Shown piece after piece: positions 7,980 through 16,998 of a stretch of 64,000 nt of DNA (position 1 is its first letter; each line of letters begins with the position of its first letter). Source of the DNA: Photobacterium rosenbergii (GTDB lineage Bacteria; Pseudomonadota; Gammaproteobacteria; Enterobacterales; Vibrionaceae); contig NZ_PYMB01000002.1 in NCBI RefSeq assembly GCF_003026455.1, forward strand, positions 158,856 through 222,855, in the 5' to 3' direction. Below the pieces are notes generated by a model. The model ran no database searches, was not told the DNA's origin, and saw only the letters and a program-made list of their open reading frames with translations. The translations under genes were made by a program, and so were the position numbers.

Positions 7980-9371
7980 TTATTTATCAAGCATCTTGTC
8001 TGAATAACCGAACATCCAAGTCAGTGAGAATGCGGTTGCGATAGCGATAGCATTGACGGCTAGGTAACCGAGCATCTGGCCATTGAGGTAAAGCAGGGCA
8101 CCCGGAATAACCGTGATTGCCATACCGGTTGCTTTGAGGCCGAACATGACAGCGAAGAAACCACCTACAGCACCACCAATCAATCCCATGATGAAGGGTT
8201 TAAAGAAGCGAAGGTTTACACCGTATAGCGCCGGTTCGGTAATACCTAGGAATGCTGATAGCGAAGAAGGCATAGCCAGCGCTTTGAGCTTCTTGTCTTG
8301 GGTTTTCAGGCCGACGGCCAAACAAGCTGCACCCTGCGCGGCAATGGCTGCGGTAATGATGGCGTTAAATTCATTGGCCCCAGTGTTTGTCAGCAACTGG
8401 ATTTCAAGCAGGTTGAAGATGTGGTGGACACCGGTCATAACAACAATCTGCTGGAAGCCACCAATCAAAATACCGCTCAGGCCCAGAGGCAGATCAAGCA
8501 TGAATTGTGTCGCAGACAGGATAATCAGTTCCAGCCAGTGGAAGATTGGACCGATAACAAACAGCGACGCGGTGATCATGATCAGCAGGGTCAAGAAAGG
8601 AGTAACCACCAAGTCCAGAGCTTCCGGTACGATATTGCGGATCCGGCGCTCGAGTTTTGCCCCGACCATACCTGCAATAAATGCTGGAATGACTGAACCT
8701 TGGTAGCCAAGTACCGGGATAAAACCGAAGAACATTAGCGGGTCTAGCTCCCCGGAGGCAACCAACCAGGCATTAGGCAGAGCAGGGGAGACCAGCATCA
8801 TACCCAGTACCAAGCCAATCAGTGGCGTCCCCCCGAACACTCTCGCTGCTGACCAGGCAATAAGCGCTGGCAGGAAGATAAACGCAGTATCCGTTAGGAT
8901 CTGGGTATAAAGTACAAAATTTTGCGGGATCGTTTCTGGTGTAAGGCCAAATAGCCCCAGAATTTCTTCTTGCATCAGCAAGCCGCGCAGACCCATGAAC
9001 AGGCCTGTCGCCACAAGTGCAGGAATAATTGGAACGAATACATCACCAAAGGTACGGATAGCACGTTGGAAAGCCGTCCCCTGTTTCTCAGCAGCTTTTC
9101 GTTGTTGGTCTTTGTTCGCTACTGTTAATTTCAAACCTTCAATCGCTTCAAATACGCGGTTGACGGTACCGGTACCGAAAATAATTTGGTATTGGCCGCT
9201 GTTGAAGAAGGCCCCTTTTACCTTCTCAGTATCTTCAATGCGCTTTTTATCTATCTTGTTTTCATCTGCCACCATTACACGTAAACGTGTGGCGCAGTGC
9301 GCTACTGAAACAATATTATCTGCCCCGCCGAGGGAGCCGACAATCTCTTCGGCAATCATTGAATATGACAT
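7980..9371 (-). CDS. scrA: PTS sucrose-family transporter, EIIBC components
   Basis: 463 aa. The N-terminal EIIB domain (residues about 1-85) carries the phosphorylated cysteine in HCATRLR. The remainder is the EIIC channel (VPIIPALVATGLFMG, ITEPALYGVNLRF) with about ten membrane helices. It imports and phosphorylates a sugar, and needs an EIIA-Glc-type partner that is not in the window, as is normal for ScrA. It is the first gene of the operon with scrB and rpiR. Overall similarity is to sucrose transporters, though specificity is inferred. Confidence 0.9.
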   Translation of the reverse strand: MSYSMIAEEIVGSLGGADNIVSVAHCATRLRVMVADENKIDKKRIEDTEKVKGAFFNSGQYQIIFGTGTVNRVFEAIEGLKLTVANKDQQRKAAEKQGTAFQRAIRTFGDVFVPIIPALVATGLFMGLRGLLMQEEILGLFGLTPETIPQNFVLYTQILTDTAFIFLPALIAWSAARVFGGTPLIGLVLGMMLVSPALPNAWLVASGELDPLMFFGFIPVLGYQGSVIPAFIAGMVGAKLERRIRNIVPEALDLVVTPFLTLLIMITASLFVIGPIFHWLELIILSATQFMLDLPLGLSGILIGGFQQIVVMTGVHHIFNLLEIQLLTNTGANEFNAIITAAIAAQGAACLAVGLKTQDKKLKALAMPSSLSAFLGITEPALYGVNLRFFKPFIMGLIGGAVGGFFAVMFGLKATGMAITVIPGALLYLNGQMLGYLAVNAIAIATAFSLTWMFGYSDKMLDK

Positions 9372-9623
9372 CTTGTCTACCCTTCACAGTCATTGGTTAA
9401 CTCCCTATTAAATTATCAGCCAAAAGCCGCTTTAACATCGATCTAAGTCACAGAAAAAACAATTTCGTGAACTTTTTATATTGGTAAATTATTTTGTGAA
9501 CTTTTATATTTTTTAAATTCAATGCGTTAGAGTTGTGAATGCTATTCTGTAAAATTTATAGTGTTTACAGTGGTAAATTTTTTTGTAAACTATAGCCAGG
9601 TTTAGTTATCAGTGAGAGCAAAA
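9372..9623. promoter_or_regulatory. Divergent control region with repeated TTxGTGAAC-type boxes
   Basis: Between the scrA and rpiB genes an AT-rich stretch carries related boxes: TTTCGTGAACTTTTTATA (9463-9480), TTTTGTGAACTTTTATAT (9492-9509), TTCTGTAAAATTTATAG (9545-9561) and TTTTGTAAACTATAG (9581-9595). A reverse element GTTTACA (9563-9569) faces the last one. These are plausible RpiR-regulator operators controlling both directions. Confidence 0.5.
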
Positions 9624-10073
9624 ATGAAAATCGCTATCGGTTGTGACCACGTAGGCATTGAGCATAAAGATCTAGTAATCAGCCATTTAGAGAGTAAAGG
9701 GATTGAAGTTGAAGACTTTGGTGCGTTTACCACTGAACGGACGGATTACCCGCAATATGGTTTGGCAGTGGCTGAAGCTGTCGTGGGTAAGCAAGCTGAT
9801 CTAGGTATTTTGATTTGTGGTACGGGTGTTGGCATTTCACTGTCAGCGAACAAAGTACCGGGTATTCGTGCAGTGGTATGTAGCGACCCTTACACAGCAC
9901 AGCTTTCTAAAGAGCACAACAACACCAACATCTTGGCGTTTGGTTCACGGGTGATTGGTATTGAGCTGGCAAAGATGATCATTGATAACTGGCTGAATGC
10001 TGAATTTGAAGGTGGACGCCACCAAAACCGCATTAACCAAATCGCAGCGATTGAGGAGAAGTACCATGGCTAA
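9624..10073 (+). CDS. rpiB: RpiB-type sugar-phosphate isomerase (ribose-5-P or allose-6-P isomerase)
   Basis: 149 aa RpiB/LacAB family. The active-site Cys loop is CGTGVGISLSANK, with an N-terminal GCDHVG motif and a His in KEHNN. The ATG at 9624 has GAGAG six bases upstream; an in-frame GTG at 9612 lacks a good site. RpiB enzymes interconvert ribose-5-P/ribulose-5-P, and some (AlsB activity) convert allose-6-P to allulose-6-P. Overlap with the epimerase gene and divergence from a PTS operon favour a catabolic rather than housekeeping role. Confidence 0.85.
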   Translation: MKIAIGCDHVGIEHKDLVISHLESKGIEVEDFGAFTTERTDYPQYGLAVAEAVVGKQADLGILICGTGVGISLSANKVPGIRAVVCSDPYTAQLSKEHNNTNILAFGSRVIGIELAKMIIDNWLNAEFEGGRHQNRINQIAAIEEKYHG

Positions 10074-10737
10074 GTTTTGTCCTTCTATGATGTGTGTGGA
10101 TTTTTCTAAATTGGCTCAAGAGCTGAAAGAGCTAGAAAAAGCCAACGTTGATATGCTGCATATCGACGTGATGGACGGCCACTTTGTGCCAAACTTTGCG
10201 TTGGGTCCTGAAGATATCAAAGCGATCCGCGAACTAAGTGATATTGATTATGATGTCCACCTAATGCTTTCAAATCCGGATCAGTTTATCGACCTGTTTG
10301 CTTCGCTAGGCCCTAAGTTGATGTATGTTCACGCTGAAGCGCCACCACACCTTCACCGTACCCTAGGTAACATCCAGGCTAAAGGGATCCAGTCGGGTTT
10401 GGCGATTAACCCGGGCACACCACTTAGCACGATTGAAGACGTATTGGATGTAACCGATGTGGTATTGGTGATGTCGGTAAATCCTGGTTTCGCGGGTCAA
10501 GCATTTATTCCAAACGCCTATAGCCGTATCGAGCGTATTATTTCGATGATTGAAGAGCAGGGTGTAAATACTAAAATTGCCATTGATGGTGCAATTAGCC
10601 CTGAAGTGATTGAAAAGCTACAAGACAAGGTAGAGTACTTTGTTCTGGGCACCGCAGGCCTGTTCGGCAAAGAGAAAAGCTACGCCGAAACGATGGACGA
10701 TCTGCGTACATTAGGTCAGCAAAGCGTAGCGGCTTAA
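10066..10737 (+). CDS. Ribulose-phosphate/allulose-6-phosphate 3-epimerase family protein
   Basis: 223 aa TIM-barrel epimerase. Family motifs are visible: CPSMMCVDF, HIDVMDGHFVPNF, VHLM, VMSVNPGFAGQ and IDGAI. CPSMMC and GLFGKEKSY make it closer to the accessory AlsE-like branch than to housekeeping Rpe. It starts inside the end of rpiB (8-base overlap) with a GAGGAGAA ribosome site, so the two are translationally coupled. Together they could take an aldohexose-6-P to fructose-6-P or serve the pentose route. The real start is the ATG at 10066; upstream in-frame codons are rpiB sequence. Confidence 0.85.
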   Translation: MAKFCPSMMCVDFSKLAQELKELEKANVDMLHIDVMDGHFVPNFALGPEDIKAIRELSDIDYDVHLMLSNPDQFIDLFASLGPKLMYVHAEAPPHLHRTLGNIQAKGIQSGLAINPGTPLSTIEDVLDVTDVVLVMSVNPGFAGQAFIPNAYSRIERIISMIEEQGVNTKIAIDGAISPEVIEKLQDKVEYFVLGTAGLFGKEKSYAETMDDLRTLGQQSVAA

Positions 10738-10761
10738 TCATAAGACCCAAAAATAATAGAC

Positions 10762-10794
10762 CCGCTAGCCAACAACCTTGGCTAGCGGTTTTTT
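10762..10794 (+). terminator. Bidirectional terminator between epimerase and PfoR-like gene
   Basis: A 9-bp perfect stem (CCGCTAGCC with GGCTAGCGG), 9-base loop and six T residues, located between convergent genes. Confidence 0.92.
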
Positions 10795-10798
10795 CATA

Positions 10799-11827
10799 TT
10801 AGCCGTTAGCAAAGTGTTGCAGAGGTATACGTTCAGCCAGCAATTTGTTGTAAATGCGGTTACCGATAATTCCTCCTGCCAAACCAGCAATGGCTGCGGC
10901 AACAGTAGCCATGAGCAGGGTATGCGGTTCGTTGAAGGCGATCGAGGCGAGTAGGCCCGGTATCGGTGCGGCACTACCTGGAGCGTCATTAATGATACCG
11001 AAATAAGCGGCAATAACCCCAGCCAAAGCCCCTCCTATAAAATTAGACATAAAGATAGGTACTGGGTTTCTTGTCACTATATGGGCTTGGGTCAATGGCT
11101 CTAGCATGACACTGATCGTGTTACTGGATTTGCCAAGCTTGAGCGAGTGGAAAATATAGCCATTGGTGAATGAACCACCGACACACGCAATCGCCGCGAT
11201 ACCCATAGGTAATCCGGTCAATCCCAGCATGGCGGTCAATGCCATTGAACTCAATGGCGAGGTACATACCATTTTGATCAGGCCGCCGAGCAAGAAGCCC
11301 ATAGCGATAGGCGACAGTAATGTGGCTTCAGTGATCATACTGGCTAAGGTGCCCATTAACACTTCGAGTCCCGGGCTGATAAAAATACCGACTAACCGGG
11401 CAAGTGGGGCAAGGGTCAGCACCCCTAAAATGACATCCACCCCTTCGGGCAGGTATTTTTTGAACAGCGGGGCAGCAAAGGAAAACAGATAGCCGACAAT
11501 AAAGCCTTCTAGGATACCGAGGTTGGCCATTGCCAGCCCGGTTACGATGCCATACACAGGTTGTACGCCCATTCGCAGCATAACCAGTGTCGCCGCAGCG
11601 ATACCGCCCATCCCGCCGACCATATTGCCAAAGTCAGCGAGGTAGCTAATACCCAGTAGGTTACCCATGACATATTTATGGATGGCTTCAACCAAAAAAG
11701 TCGCAATCGCCGCATCGGCAAGCCCACTCATAGCCGCGCTGCCGTTGGGGGCCTTGAAGCTAAACAACGAAAAAAGACACAGCGCGCCGAGTAGGGCGGC
11801 GACACCCATTAAGATTTCCATAATCAT
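10799..11827 (-). CDS. PTS EIIC_2 / PfoR-like integral membrane protein
   Basis: 342 aa, almost wholly hydrophobic with about nine membrane helices and Gly/Ala-rich segments (GNMVGGMGGIAAATL, GGALAGVIAAYFG). It resembles the PTS EIIC_2 (PfoR-type) family, which has a sugar-channel fold but no fused EIIA or EIIB domain and is often described as regulatory. No cytoplasmic PTS partner is adjacent. A long upstream region with repeated TGCTA motifs may control it. Whether it transports or senses is unknown. Confidence 0.7.
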   Translation of the reverse strand: MIMEILMGVAALLGALCLFSLFSFKAPNGSAAMSGLADAAIATFLVEAIHKYVMGNLLGISYLADFGNMVGGMGGIAAATLVMLRMGVQPVYGIVTGLAMANLGILEGFIVGYLFSFAAPLFKKYLPEGVDVILGVLTLAPLARLVGIFISPGLEVLMGTLASMITEATLLSPIAMGFLLGGLIKMVCTSPLSSMALTAMLGLTGLPMGIAAIACVGGSFTNGYIFHSLKLGKSSNTISVMLEPLTQAHIVTRNPVPIFMSNFIGGALAGVIAAYFGIINDAPGSAAPIPGLLASIAFNEPHTLLMATVAAAIAGLAGGIIGNRIYNKLLAERIPLQHFANG

Positions 11828-12758
11828 TCCTTGTTATTTCAAACGGGATTGGAGAGCTAAATGAGAAATCAGCTGGGGCCAGGATCGGGAATAGAAAGGA
11901 GTTGGTGGTGTTTGGCGGTAGAATAAAAGGCGCTGAACAGACCGTTAGCAGCAGCCTGAACTCAGGGTTGGGTTCCTGAGGGAGGGGAGAATCGAACAAT
12001 GTGTCTCATAGGCATTCCTTAGTAACAGCAATATTCTGCTAAAACAGTAGCATATGAAACTGGTGAATTTGGTGAGCTGCTTCATGTTGTGCTAGTTTTT
12101 GCTAAATAATTAGGGGTTTTGTTCTGCTACTGTTAATTTATTGGTCAACGATCTCGAAGTTAGATTTTGACACATAATTCGATTAAATATTTCTGGTATA
12201 CACATATCTGGTGTGTTACTTTTCAGCGCAATCTCAGATGGACATTCTGGGGCACACTGTATCAAGCGGTATTCGGGCTGATTGCCTCTTGGTACGCCGT
12301 AGGTACTAACCTGATTAGGGTTAGTAGAAGGGCATTGATAATGCAGACCTGTAAGAAGAACTCAGGCGCATATTGAAGGAACCCAACTGTGAATACTATT
12401 ACGCTTAAAACTCTAATCAGCTTTGTCTTACCCAACTGCAGTATTATTACTGAGCCTTGATCTTCCTGATCACATTCACTGGTTTTTAACTTTCTGATCG
12501 CATGCTGTCGTTGTTGACGTGTGGCGTCTAGGCAAACGTTTGTCTGGCTAATCAGTTTGTTTTCGGTCACGCCGAGCGCGCAAGCAATCGGTTGTTTATA
12601 GTCAATGCATCTATGCAAGATGGCAAGATGCAACTGTGCCGAACCTTGATACCTTCCCAGTTCTCGCTAAATCCACTCCGTCTTTCGCGGGGTGTTTGTT
12701 GTGTTGAACAAAAATCATCTTTGACATTGTTATCAATGGGGAAAGGACAAGGGGTACA
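11828..12758. other. Long intergenic region (930 bases) with operator-like motifs
   Basis: No convincing gene. Upstream of the minus-strand PfoR-like gene, TGCTA or its reverse occurs five times between about 12037 and 12130, including the 10-bp inverted pair AACAGTAGCA (12043-12052) and TGCTACTGTT (12125-12134). Further on are an 8-bp inverted repeat (TACTAACC/GGTTAGTA, near 12303-12325), a PurR-like box at 12530 and a TGCATCT/AGATGCA inverted repeat (12606-12632), the last two in the probable leader of the norspermidine fusion gene. Confidence 0.5.
12530..12545 (+). promoter_or_regulatory. PurR-like operator upstream of norspermidine genes
   Basis: AGGCAAACGTTTGTCT matches the PurR consensus ANGCAANCGNTTNCNT at all but one fixed position and contains the palindrome CAAACGTTTG. 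PurR controls polyamine genes such as speA in E. coli, so the placement makes sense. Another LacI-family repressor could bind instead. Confidence 0.4.
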
Positions 12759-15677
12759 GTGTTTCAAATGGAAAAGAACATGAGTAATGTGTTTGACCTT
12801 GACGAGCTAAAACTCGCGTCGAATGTACCTGTTGTTAATGGTGTTTATGACCTAACACCTGACGAGTTGCTGCTTAGTCAAGAGCATTATGAATCCGAAG
12901 TGCGATCGTATCCACGTCGTTTGCCTCTGGCTATTGCCAAGGCTTCAGGTGCGCTAGTCGAAGACAGCCGTGGTCAACTGTTTCTGGACTGCCTTGCTGG
13001 TGCCGGTACTTTGGCAATGGGTTATAACCACCCTGAAATTAATCAGGCAATTGTTGATCAGTTGCAAGCCGGCCTGCCATACCAGACATTGGATATCACC
13101 ACGCCGGTGAAAGATAAGTTCATCAAAGAGTTGATGAACTTCCTACCAGATGAGTTTGCGAAAAATGCACGCATCCAGTTCTGTGGCCCATCGGGTGCCG
13201 ATGCCGTAGAAGCGGCGATCAAACTGGCTAAGCAAACGACTGGCCGTAATACCATGGCGGCTTTCCACGGCGCTTATCACGGTATGACCAACGGTACCAT
13301 GGCGATGATGGGTAACCTAGGTACCAAGGCGCGCCGCCAAGGCCTGATGGCCGATGTTCATTTCCTACCTTTCCCATACAGCCTACGCTGCCCGTTTGGC
13401 ATTCACGGTGATGAGGGTGCCAAGCAGACGCTGCGTTACATCGAGCGCATGCTTAATGACGATGAGAGCGGTGTGCAAAAGCCTGCGGCTATCATTGTTG
13501 AGCCAGTACAGGGCGAAGGTGGTGTAATCCCAGCCCCTGCATTCTGGCTACGTGAACTACGCCGTATTACACAAGAGCACGGCATCCTGCTGATCTTTGA
13601 TGAGATCCAGTGTGGTATCGGTAAGACCGGCTCTAACTTTGCCTTTGAAGAGTCAGGTATCACGCCTGATATCCTATGTTTGTCAAAAGCCGTTGGTGGC
13701 GGCTTACCGATGTCTGTACTTATCTTTGATAAGTCAATTGATACTTGGAAGCCAGGCGAGCACACGGGTACCTTCCGTGGTAACCAGTTAGCAATGGCAA
13801 CCGGTGCAAAAGCGCTTGAGATTATCCGTCGTGACAACCTAGTTGAACATGCTCACAAAGCAGGCCAATACCTACGCGAAGGTTTAGAGCGCATTGCCCA
13901 GTACACCGACTGTATTGCCGAAGTACGTGGTAAAGGTTTGATGCTGGGTATTGAAATCTGTAAGCCTGATGGTTCGAAGAACAAATTCGGTGAGCCAGAA
14001 GCTGATCCAGAACTGACGATTGCGATTCAGCGTGCAGCGCTTGAGCGTGGTCTGATCATCGAAAAAGGTGGTCGCCAGGGTTCAGTACTGCGTTTCCTAC
14101 CGCCGCTGATCATCTCTTACGAGCAGCTTGATTTCGCCATTGATGCCCTGAGCAAGGCCATCATTGCGACTGCAGGCCCAGCGAAAGTTAAAGAGCCTGT
14201 GATTGCAGAAGCTGCGGATTGGCGCAACCACTTCATCCATACCGGTAAAGGCGGTGCGGATACTTTCGAAGCGGCCTTGAACCAGACTACGCAAGTGCTG
14301 AAAAACGTATTCGAAAATACCAAGACACCATACTCAGGTATGGATCCTCAGCAGCTAAAAACCATGATCAACAACATTGATCTGGATAACCAGCAAATGC
14401 CTTTGGACTTGGTGATCGAGCAAACTGGTGAGCTGATTGCCAAGAACTCCATCATGGTCCAGCATCCGCACTGTATTGCGCACTTGCACACACCACCATT
14501 GCTTCCGGCAGTGGCTGCAGAAGCTTTCATTGCTGCCCTTAACCAGTCGATGGACTCTTGGGATCAGGCAAGCGCGGCAACCTTTGTTGAGCAGAAAGTG
14601 GTGGACTGGCTATGTGAGCTTTACCAGCTGGGCAGTCAAGCAGACGGTGTTTTCACCAGTGGCGGTACGCAATCAAACCTAATGGGCTTGTTGCTGGCAC
14701 GCGATTGGGCGGCAGATACTATTTCTGGTCACAATATCCAGAAGCAAGGTCTACCTGATTACGCAGGCAAAATGCGCATTTTGTGCTCGAAGAAATCACA
14801 CTTCACCGTGCAGAAATCAGCGTCTCTGATGGGGCTGGGTGAAAATGCTGTGGTAACAGTGGATACCAACCCTGACGGTACTATCAAGCTAGCGTCTTTG
14901 GTTAACACCATTGAAACCCTGAAGAACGATGGTTTGCTGCCATTTGCAATGGTTGGTACGGCAGGAACGACTGACCACGGCGCAATTGATGATCTGACCG
15001 GTATGGCAGATGTTGCCCAGCAGCACAACCTATGGTTGCACGTCGACGGCGCTTACGGTGGTGCTTTGATTTTGAGCCGCCACAAGACCCGTCTGCACGG
15101 CATCGAGAAGGCCGACTCCGTGAGTGTTGACTTCCATAAACTGTTCTATCAGCCAATCAGCTGTGGTGCAGTGCTGATTAAAGATAAAGAAAACTTCAAA
15201 TACCTTCTTCACCATGCAGATTACCTGAACCGTGAAGATGATTTGCTGCCAAACTTGGTAGACAAGTCAATCGCGACCACCAAACGTTTCGACGCTTTAA
15301 AAGTGTTGATGACAATGCAGTGTGTTGGCCCTCAGTCTCTAGGTGCGATGTACGATCACCTACTGAACCAGACACAGCAGGTCGCAGACATGATTAACCA
15401 GTCGGCAGAGTTTGAACTGCTGGCAGATCCGGCTCTATCGACAGTGTTGTTCCGTTACATCGGCAACAACGAAGAGTCGGCACTAGATGGAATTAACAAA
15501 CAACTACGCATTGACGCACTTGTTGAAGGCAAGGCGGTACTGGGTGAAACCGTGGTAGATGGCAAAGTCGCCCTCAAGTTCACGATTTTGAACCCATGTC
15601 TGACCCTGTCTGACTTTGAATCATTACTAACAGAAATCAACCAGGTTGCAGCTCAAGCTGAGCGCAAACTAGGTTAA
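12759..15677 (+). CDS. Fused L-2,4-diaminobutyrate aminotransferase / diaminobutyrate decarboxylase
   Basis: 972 aa, two PLP enzymes in one chain, first steps of norspermidine synthesis: aspartate semialdehyde to diaminobutyrate to 1,3-diaminopropane. Residues about 1-465 are a class III aminotransferase (GPSGADAVEAAIK, IFDEIQCGIGKTG, PLP Lys in LSKAVGGG). Residues about 500-972 are a group II decarboxylase (GVFTSGGTQSN, HVDGAYGG, PLP Lys in VDFHKLF). This fusion is characteristic of vibrios. The start is uncertain: GTG 12759 (AAGGGG upstream), ATG 12768 or ATG 12780. Dehydrogenase and nspC genes follow. Confidence 0.93.
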   Translation: MFQMEKNMSNVFDLDELKLASNVPVVNGVYDLTPDELLLSQEHYESEVRSYPRRLPLAIAKASGALVEDSRGQLFLDCLAGAGTLAMGYNHPEINQAIVDQLQAGLPYQTLDITTPVKDKFIKELMNFLPDEFAKNARIQFCGPSGADAVEAAIKLAKQTTGRNTMAAFHGAYHGMTNGTMAMMGNLGTKARRQGLMADVHFLPFPYSLRCPFGIHGDEGAKQTLRYIERMLNDDESGVQKPAAIIVEPVQGEGGVIPAPAFWLRELRRITQEHGILLIFDEIQCGIGKTGSNFAFEESGITPDILCLSKAVGGGLPMSVLIFDKSIDTWKPGEHTGTFRGNQLAMATGAKALEIIRRDNLVEHAHKAGQYLREGLERIAQYTDCIAEVRGKGLMLGIEICKPDGSKNKFGEPEADPELTIAIQRAALERGLIIEKGGRQGSVLRFLPPLIISYEQLDFAIDALSKAIIATAGPAKVKEPVIAEAADWRNHFIHTGKGGADTFEAALNQTTQVLKNVFENTKTPYSGMDPQQLKTMINNIDLDNQQMPLDLVIEQTGELIAKNSIMVQHPHCIAHLHTPPLLPAVAAEAFIAALNQSMDSWDQASAATFVEQKVVDWLCELYQLGSQADGVFTSGGTQSNLMGLLLARDWAADTISGHNIQKQGLPDYAGKMRILCSKKSHFTVQKSASLMGLGENAVVTVDTNPDGTIKLASLVNTIETLKNDGLLPFAMVGTAGTTDHGAIDDLTGMADVAQQHNLWLHVDGAYGGALILSRHKTRLHGIEKADSVSVDFHKLFYQPISCGAVLIKDKENFKYLLHHADYLNREDDLLPNLVDKSIATTKRFDALKVLMTMQCVGPQSLGAMYDHLLNQTQQVADMINQSAEFELLADPALSTVLFRYIGNNEESALDGINKQLRIDALVEGKAVLGETVVDGKVALKFTILNPCLTLSDFESLLTEINQVAAQAERKLG

Positions 15678-15749
15678 TTAATTGGTACGGCACAGCGGGC
15701 TTAAACGCTGTGCCGAACACTCACTCATTAAGTTATGGAATAAATAGAA

Positions 15750-16994
15750 ATGGCAATTCTACAGATTGGTGCTGGTGGTGTTGGCTGGGTAGTTGCACAT
15801 AAAGCAGCTCAGAATAACGAAGTTCTTGGTGATATCACGATTGCTTCTCGCACAATCGGTAAGTGTGAGAAAATCATTGAGTCAATCAAGAAAAAGAACA
15901 ACTTGAAAGACCCATCCAAGAAACTAGAAGCACGTGCGGTCAATGCCGACGACGTTGATGCACTAGTGGCACTAATCAAAGAAGTTCAGCCTGATCTTGT
16001 GATCAACGCTGGTCCTCCATGGGTGAACATGACCATCATGGAAGCCTGTTACCAAGCGAAAGTTTCTTACCTAGATACCTCTGTGGCAGTAGACCTATGT
16101 TCTGAAGGTCAGCAAGTACCACAAGCGTACGACTGGCAGTGGGGCTACCGCGAGAAGTTCGAAGAAGCTGGCATCACAGGTATCCTAGGCGCGGGCTTCG
16201 ATCCGGGCGTAGTTTCTGTATTCGCTGCATACGCAGTGAAGCACCTGTTCGACGAAATCGACACCATTGACGTAATGGACGTTAACGCTGGTGACCACGG
16301 TAAGAAGTTCGCAACCAACTTCGACCCAGAAACCAACATGCTGGAAATCCAGGGTGATTCTTTTTACTGGGAAAACGAAGAGTGGAAACAAGTACCGTGT
16401 CACTCACGTATGCTTGAGTTCGATTTCCCGCTAGTGGGCTCGCACAAAGTTTACTCGATGGCGCACGATGAAGTTCGTTCAATGCAAGAGTTCATCCCAG
16501 CTAAGCGTATCGAATTCTGGATGGGCTTTGGTGACAAGTACCTGAACTACTTCAACTGCATGCGTGATATCGGCCTACTAAGCCCAGATCCGCTAACACT
16601 GCACGATGGCACTGTTGTTCAGCCGCTACACGTACTAAAAGCACTACTGCCAGATCCAACGTCTCTAGCTCCGGGCTACACAGGTAAAACCTGTATCGGT
16701 ACTTGGGTGCAGGGTAAGAAAGACGGCAAAGAGCGCAGCGTGTTCATCTACAACAATGCCGACCACGAAGTTGCTTACGAAGACGTTGAGCACCAAGCGA
16801 TCTCTTACACCACAGGTGTACCAGCGATCACGGCTGCACTACAGTACTTCCGTGGCAAGTGGGCTGACAAAGGCGTGTTCAACATGGAACAGCTTGACCC
16901 AGATCCGTTCCTAGAAACCATGCCTGAAATCGGCCTAGATTGGCATGTTCAGGAGCTGGAAGTTGGTCAGCCTGACATCAAAATCCTGAAATAA
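15750..16994 (+). CDS. Carboxynorspermidine dehydrogenase (synthase)
   Basis: 414 aa saccharopine-dehydrogenase-like enzyme. It reductively couples diaminopropane with aspartate semialdehyde to form carboxynorspermidine, using NADPH. The N-terminal Rossmann motif is GAGGVGWVVAHK, and further family segments are DLVINAGPPWVN, LDTSVAVD and GAGFDPGVVSVF. Position between the fused aminotransferase/decarboxylase (72-base gap) and nspC fixes the role. The ribosome site is weak (GGAATAAATAGAA), which suggests reliance on the upstream gene's message. An unusual structured region follows the stop. Confidence 0.93.
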   Translation: MAILQIGAGGVGWVVAHKAAQNNEVLGDITIASRTIGKCEKIIESIKKKNNLKDPSKKLEARAVNADDVDALVALIKEVQPDLVINAGPPWVNMTIMEACYQAKVSYLDTSVAVDLCSEGQQVPQAYDWQWGYREKFEEAGITGILGAGFDPGVVSVFAAYAVKHLFDEIDTIDVMDVNAGDHGKKFATNFDPETNMLEIQGDSFYWENEEWKQVPCHSRMLEFDFPLVGSHKVYSMAHDEVRSMQEFIPAKRIEFWMGFGDKYLNYFNCMRDIGLLSPDPLTLHDGTVVQPLHVLKALLPDPTSLAPGYTGKTCIGTWVQGKKDGKERSVFIYNNADHEVAYEDVEHQAISYTTGVPAITAALQYFRGKWADKGVFNMEQLDPDPFLETMPEIGLDWHVQELEVGQPDIKILK

Positions 16995-16998
16995 GGCC

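Noticed and set aside
8113..8706. 197-codon plus-strand frame inside scrA
   Set aside because: Lies opposite a well-supported EIIBC gene, with no motif and no ribosome site; antisense shadow.
12262..12633. 123-codon minus-strand frame with a hydrophobic segment upstream of the norspermidine genes
   Set aside because: It starts at TTG with no ribosome site, covers the PurR-like box and leader, and shows no recognisable family. Probably a chance frame.
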